Shown here piece by piece: positions 62,282 to 64,000 of a DNA stretch of 64,000 bases; within the stretch, counting starts at the first letter, position 1, and every line of letters begins with the position of its first letter. The notes beneath the pieces were generated by a model, which saw only the letters and a list, made by a program, of their open reading frames with translations, searched no databases and had not been told where the DNA came from. The translations under genes were made by a program, and so were the position numbers. This DNA is from Bradyrhizobium algeriense (lineage in GTDB: Bacteria > Pseudomonadota > Alphaproteobacteria > Rhizobiales > Xanthobacteraceae), in contig NZ_JAZHRV010000001.1 of assembly GCF_036924595.1 (NCBI RefSeq), positions 5,394,001 to 5,458,000 on the forward strand, given 5' to 3'.

Positions 62282-63517
62282 CTAGCGCCCCGCACTCATA
62301 GAGCGCAGCACCGCTTCGCTCGGCCAGCAATCGACCTTGAGGCCGGCGGACTTCTGATACGCGCCGAGCGCCGCGCGGGTCTGCATGCCCGCCTTGCCGT
62401 CGAGCTTGTCCTTGTAGAGGCCGATGCGCGTCAGATGACGCTGCATCGCCTCGACATCGGCGGAGCGCAACTGCGTCGAGGCGGACCATGGTGTGGCGAA
62501 CGGCTGCGGGCTCGTCATGCGGTCGGCGAGATGGCCGACGAACAGCACATACAAGTCGGAGAAATTATATTCCTTGATGACGAAGTAGTTCTTCGTGGTC
62601 AGGAATGCCGGGCCGTAGATGCCCTCCACCTGCAACAGCGAGGCCGGCTGCGCCTGCTCCGCCGCGCTCAGCTTTTGTCCGCGCACCGGCACAAAACCCG
62701 CACGCAGCCATTCGGCGATCGGCTTGGTCACCTCGGGCACGCCCATGGTGCAATCGACATTGGCGGGCGCCTTCACCTCATAGGCCCAGCGAACGCCCGG
62801 CTGCCAGCCCTTGTTGACGAGCTGCTGCGCGGCTGCGGCCAGCGCGTCCGGCACCGAATGCCAGATGTCGACCCGGCCGTCACCGTCGAGATCGACGCCG
62901 TGCTTGTAGTATTCCGACGGCAGGAACTGGGTGTACCCGGTGGCGCCGGCCCAGGACGAGCGGAAGTCTTTGCGCGCCACTGCGCCCTCGCCGAGAAGCT
63001 TCAGCGCCAGGATGAATTCACTCCGGTACTGATCCTTGCGTCGCCCGACATAGGCCTGCGTGGCAACGACGCGCAGCGTGTCGTAAGGCAGCCGATAGCG
63101 GCCATAGTCCGTCTCGCGGCCCCAGATCGCGAGCACGATGCTTGAAGGAACGCCGAAACGCTTTTCGATCTCGGTGAGCGCCGCGCGATGCTTCTGCATC
63201 AGCTTCTGCCCTTCGGCTGCGAGCCGCGCGATGGAAGCTTCCTTCACGTAATCGGCCGGCACCTGCACGAACTCGGCCTGCGACGGTGCGCCGGTGGCGG
63301 GCCGGCCGGGCAGCAAAAGATCGGGCAATTTGTAATCGGGCTCGAGCCCGCGCGTTTCGGCATCGAAGGTCGCGCGCGACACGCCGGCGGCCTGGGCCTC
63401 CGGCCACAGGGAAGCAATGAACTGGGTAAAATCGGCGTCGGCGGCGCGAGCCGGACGCATCGCGCCCGGCGTCATCGCTGCCAGTATCAGAACCGCGGCT
63501 ATCAACCTCTGTCGCAA
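62282..63517 (-). CDS. Lytic murein transglycosylase (MltB family) with peptidoglycan-binding domain
   Basis: 411 aa from a TTG at 63517 (AGGA seven bases upstream); ATGs at 63574 and 63613 are also in frame but overlap the upstream gene and lengthen the N-terminus before the signal peptide (LIAAVLILAAMTPGAMRPARA). SLT region with catalytic Glu in IWGRETDYG and SWAGATGYTQFLPSEYYKHGVDLDGDGRVDIW; PG_binding_1 at the C-terminus (LTRIGLYKDKLDGKAGMQTRAALGAYQKSAGLKVD). Second such gene in the window (see 41505). Confidence 0.9.
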   Translation of the reverse strand: MRQRLIAAVLILAAMTPGAMRPARAADADFTQFIASLWPEAQAAGVSRATFDAETRGLEPDYKLPDLLLPGRPATGAPSQAEFVQVPADYVKEASIARLAAEGQKLMQKHRAALTEIEKRFGVPSSIVLAIWGRETDYGRYRLPYDTLRVVATQAYVGRRKDQYRSEFILALKLLGEGAVARKDFRSSWAGATGYTQFLPSEYYKHGVDLDGDGRVDIWHSVPDALAAAAQQLVNKGWQPGVRWAYEVKAPANVDCTMGVPEVTKPIAEWLRAGFVPVRGQKLSAAEQAQPASLLQVEGIYGPAFLTTKNYFVIKEYNFSDLYVLFVGHLADRMTSPQPFATPWSASTQLRSADVEAMQRHLTRIGLYKDKLDGKAGMQTRAALGAYQKSAGLKVDCWPSEAVLRSMSAGR

Positions 63518-63548
63518 ACCGGAATCCTGTCGATCGACACGTCGCCCA

Positions 63549-64000
63549 TCAATGCGAGACGGCCTGTTTGGCATGTTCGGCGGAAACATTCGACAATCTG
63601 TCGACATAGGCAATGCCGATCGCCGACAGAATGAAAACCGTGTGGATGATGGTCTGCCACATCACGCCGGTTTCGGTGTAGCCGGACTTGCCCGAGGCCA
63701 ATCCTCCGGCCTCGATGAAGGTGCGCAACAGATGGATCGACGAGATGCCGATGATGGCCATCGCCAGCTTGATCTTGAGCACGCTGGCGTTGACGTGGCT
63801 GAGCCATTCCGGCTGGTCGGGATGTCCTTCCAGATTGAGACGGGAGACGAACGTCTCGTAGCCGCCGACGATCACCATCACCAGCAGGTTGGAAATCATC
63901 ACCACATCGATCAGGCCCAGCACCGCCAGCATGATCTGCTGCTCGCTGAAATCGAAGGCGTGGGCGAACAAGTGCCACAACTCCTTCAGAAACAGCACCA
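63549..64000 (-). CDS. TIGR00645-type membrane protein (partial, N-terminus beyond window)
   Basis: About 150 residues visible. YqhA/UPF0114-like: [38 protein letters not shown], then [26 protein letters not shown] and a last helix ([20 protein letters not shown]). Three membrane helices remain. The first Met at 63998 is probably internal, since family members carry one more N-terminal helix. Confidence 0.85.
   Translation of the reverse strand, partial: VLFLKELWHLFAHAFDFSEQQIMLAVLGLIDVVMISNLLVMVIVGGYETFVSRLNLEGHPDQPEWLSHVNASVLKIKLAMAIIGISSIHLLRTFIEAGGLASGKSGYTETGVMWQTIIHTVFILSAIGIAYVDRLSNVSAEHAKQAVSH

Overview
The window looks like a chromosome segment of a Bradyrhizobium-type alphaproteobacterium (Nitrobacteraceae/Bradyrhizobiaceae). 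The evidence is the high G+C, a fused cytochrome b/c1 gene (fbcH) behind a Rieske gene, many small DUF genes typical of Rhizobiales, palindromic intergenic repeats of the Bradyrhizobium kind, and an Irr-type iron control element at the bacterioferritin gene. I saw no rRNA, tRNA or CRISPR array by eye; no covariance search was possible.

Layout. 1-2.2 kb: bc1 complex genes (minus strand). 2.5-6.2 kb: tRNA methyltransferase trmL, queuosine genes queE and queD, coproporphyrinogen oxidase hemF, a small acidic-tail DUF2158 protein and a HAD hydrolase. 6.2-9.8 kb: a minus-strand operon (DUF1285, Nudix CoA pyrophosphatase, DUF6111, CCA-type nucleotidyltransferase, TSUP permease) in which every junction is a 4-bp ATGA overlap. 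10-16.9 kb: a MoxR / DUF58 / BatA-DUF4159 / large membrane protein operon. 16.9-21.4 kb: a zinc-starvation module (ZigA-type GTPase, DUF2946 protein, TonB receptor) with two palindromic Zur-type boxes. 21.5-28.9 kb: KefB-type antiporter, GNAT, a Nudix/membrane protein/GT2 group, a metallophosphoesterase and a GRDP-like protein. 29.1-32.6 kb: isocitrate lyase with a DUF4170 protein, divergent from an ScfR/RamB-type regulator.

32.7-34.2 kb is an IS4-type insertion sequence with clear ends and a 10-bp target duplication, inserted in the tip of an older hairpin repeat. 34.7-37.5 kb holds small genes. 37.5-41.2 kb is a three-subunit xanthine-dehydrogenase-family molybdoenzyme. 41.5-45.5 kb: MltB-type transglycosylase, DUF1993, HD hydrolase, a secreted protein and RidA. 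45.7-47.3 kb is an IS110-family element whose right non-coding end folds into a series of hairpins. 48.1-50.1 kb: SDR plus cytochrome P450.

50.1-54.6 kb is an accessory patchwork: lone genes (two resembling immunity proteins, a dienelactone hydrolase, a secreted protein, a small membrane protein and a broken ORF) separated by four diverged copies of one same-orientation repeat, with locally A+T-richer DNA. The rest is conserved background: DUF2277, DUF2188, alpha/beta hydrolase, PPOX flavoprotein, bacterioferritin with its ferredoxin under an iron box, two tandem small secreted paralogues, a YunG-like protein, a second MltB-type transglycosylase and a TIGR00645-type membrane protein cut by the window end.

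The most rewarding places for a second look are the Zur module, the repeat-separated lone genes at 51-54.4 kb, the candidate guide RNA of the IS110 element, and the IS4 insertion in a hairpin loop.
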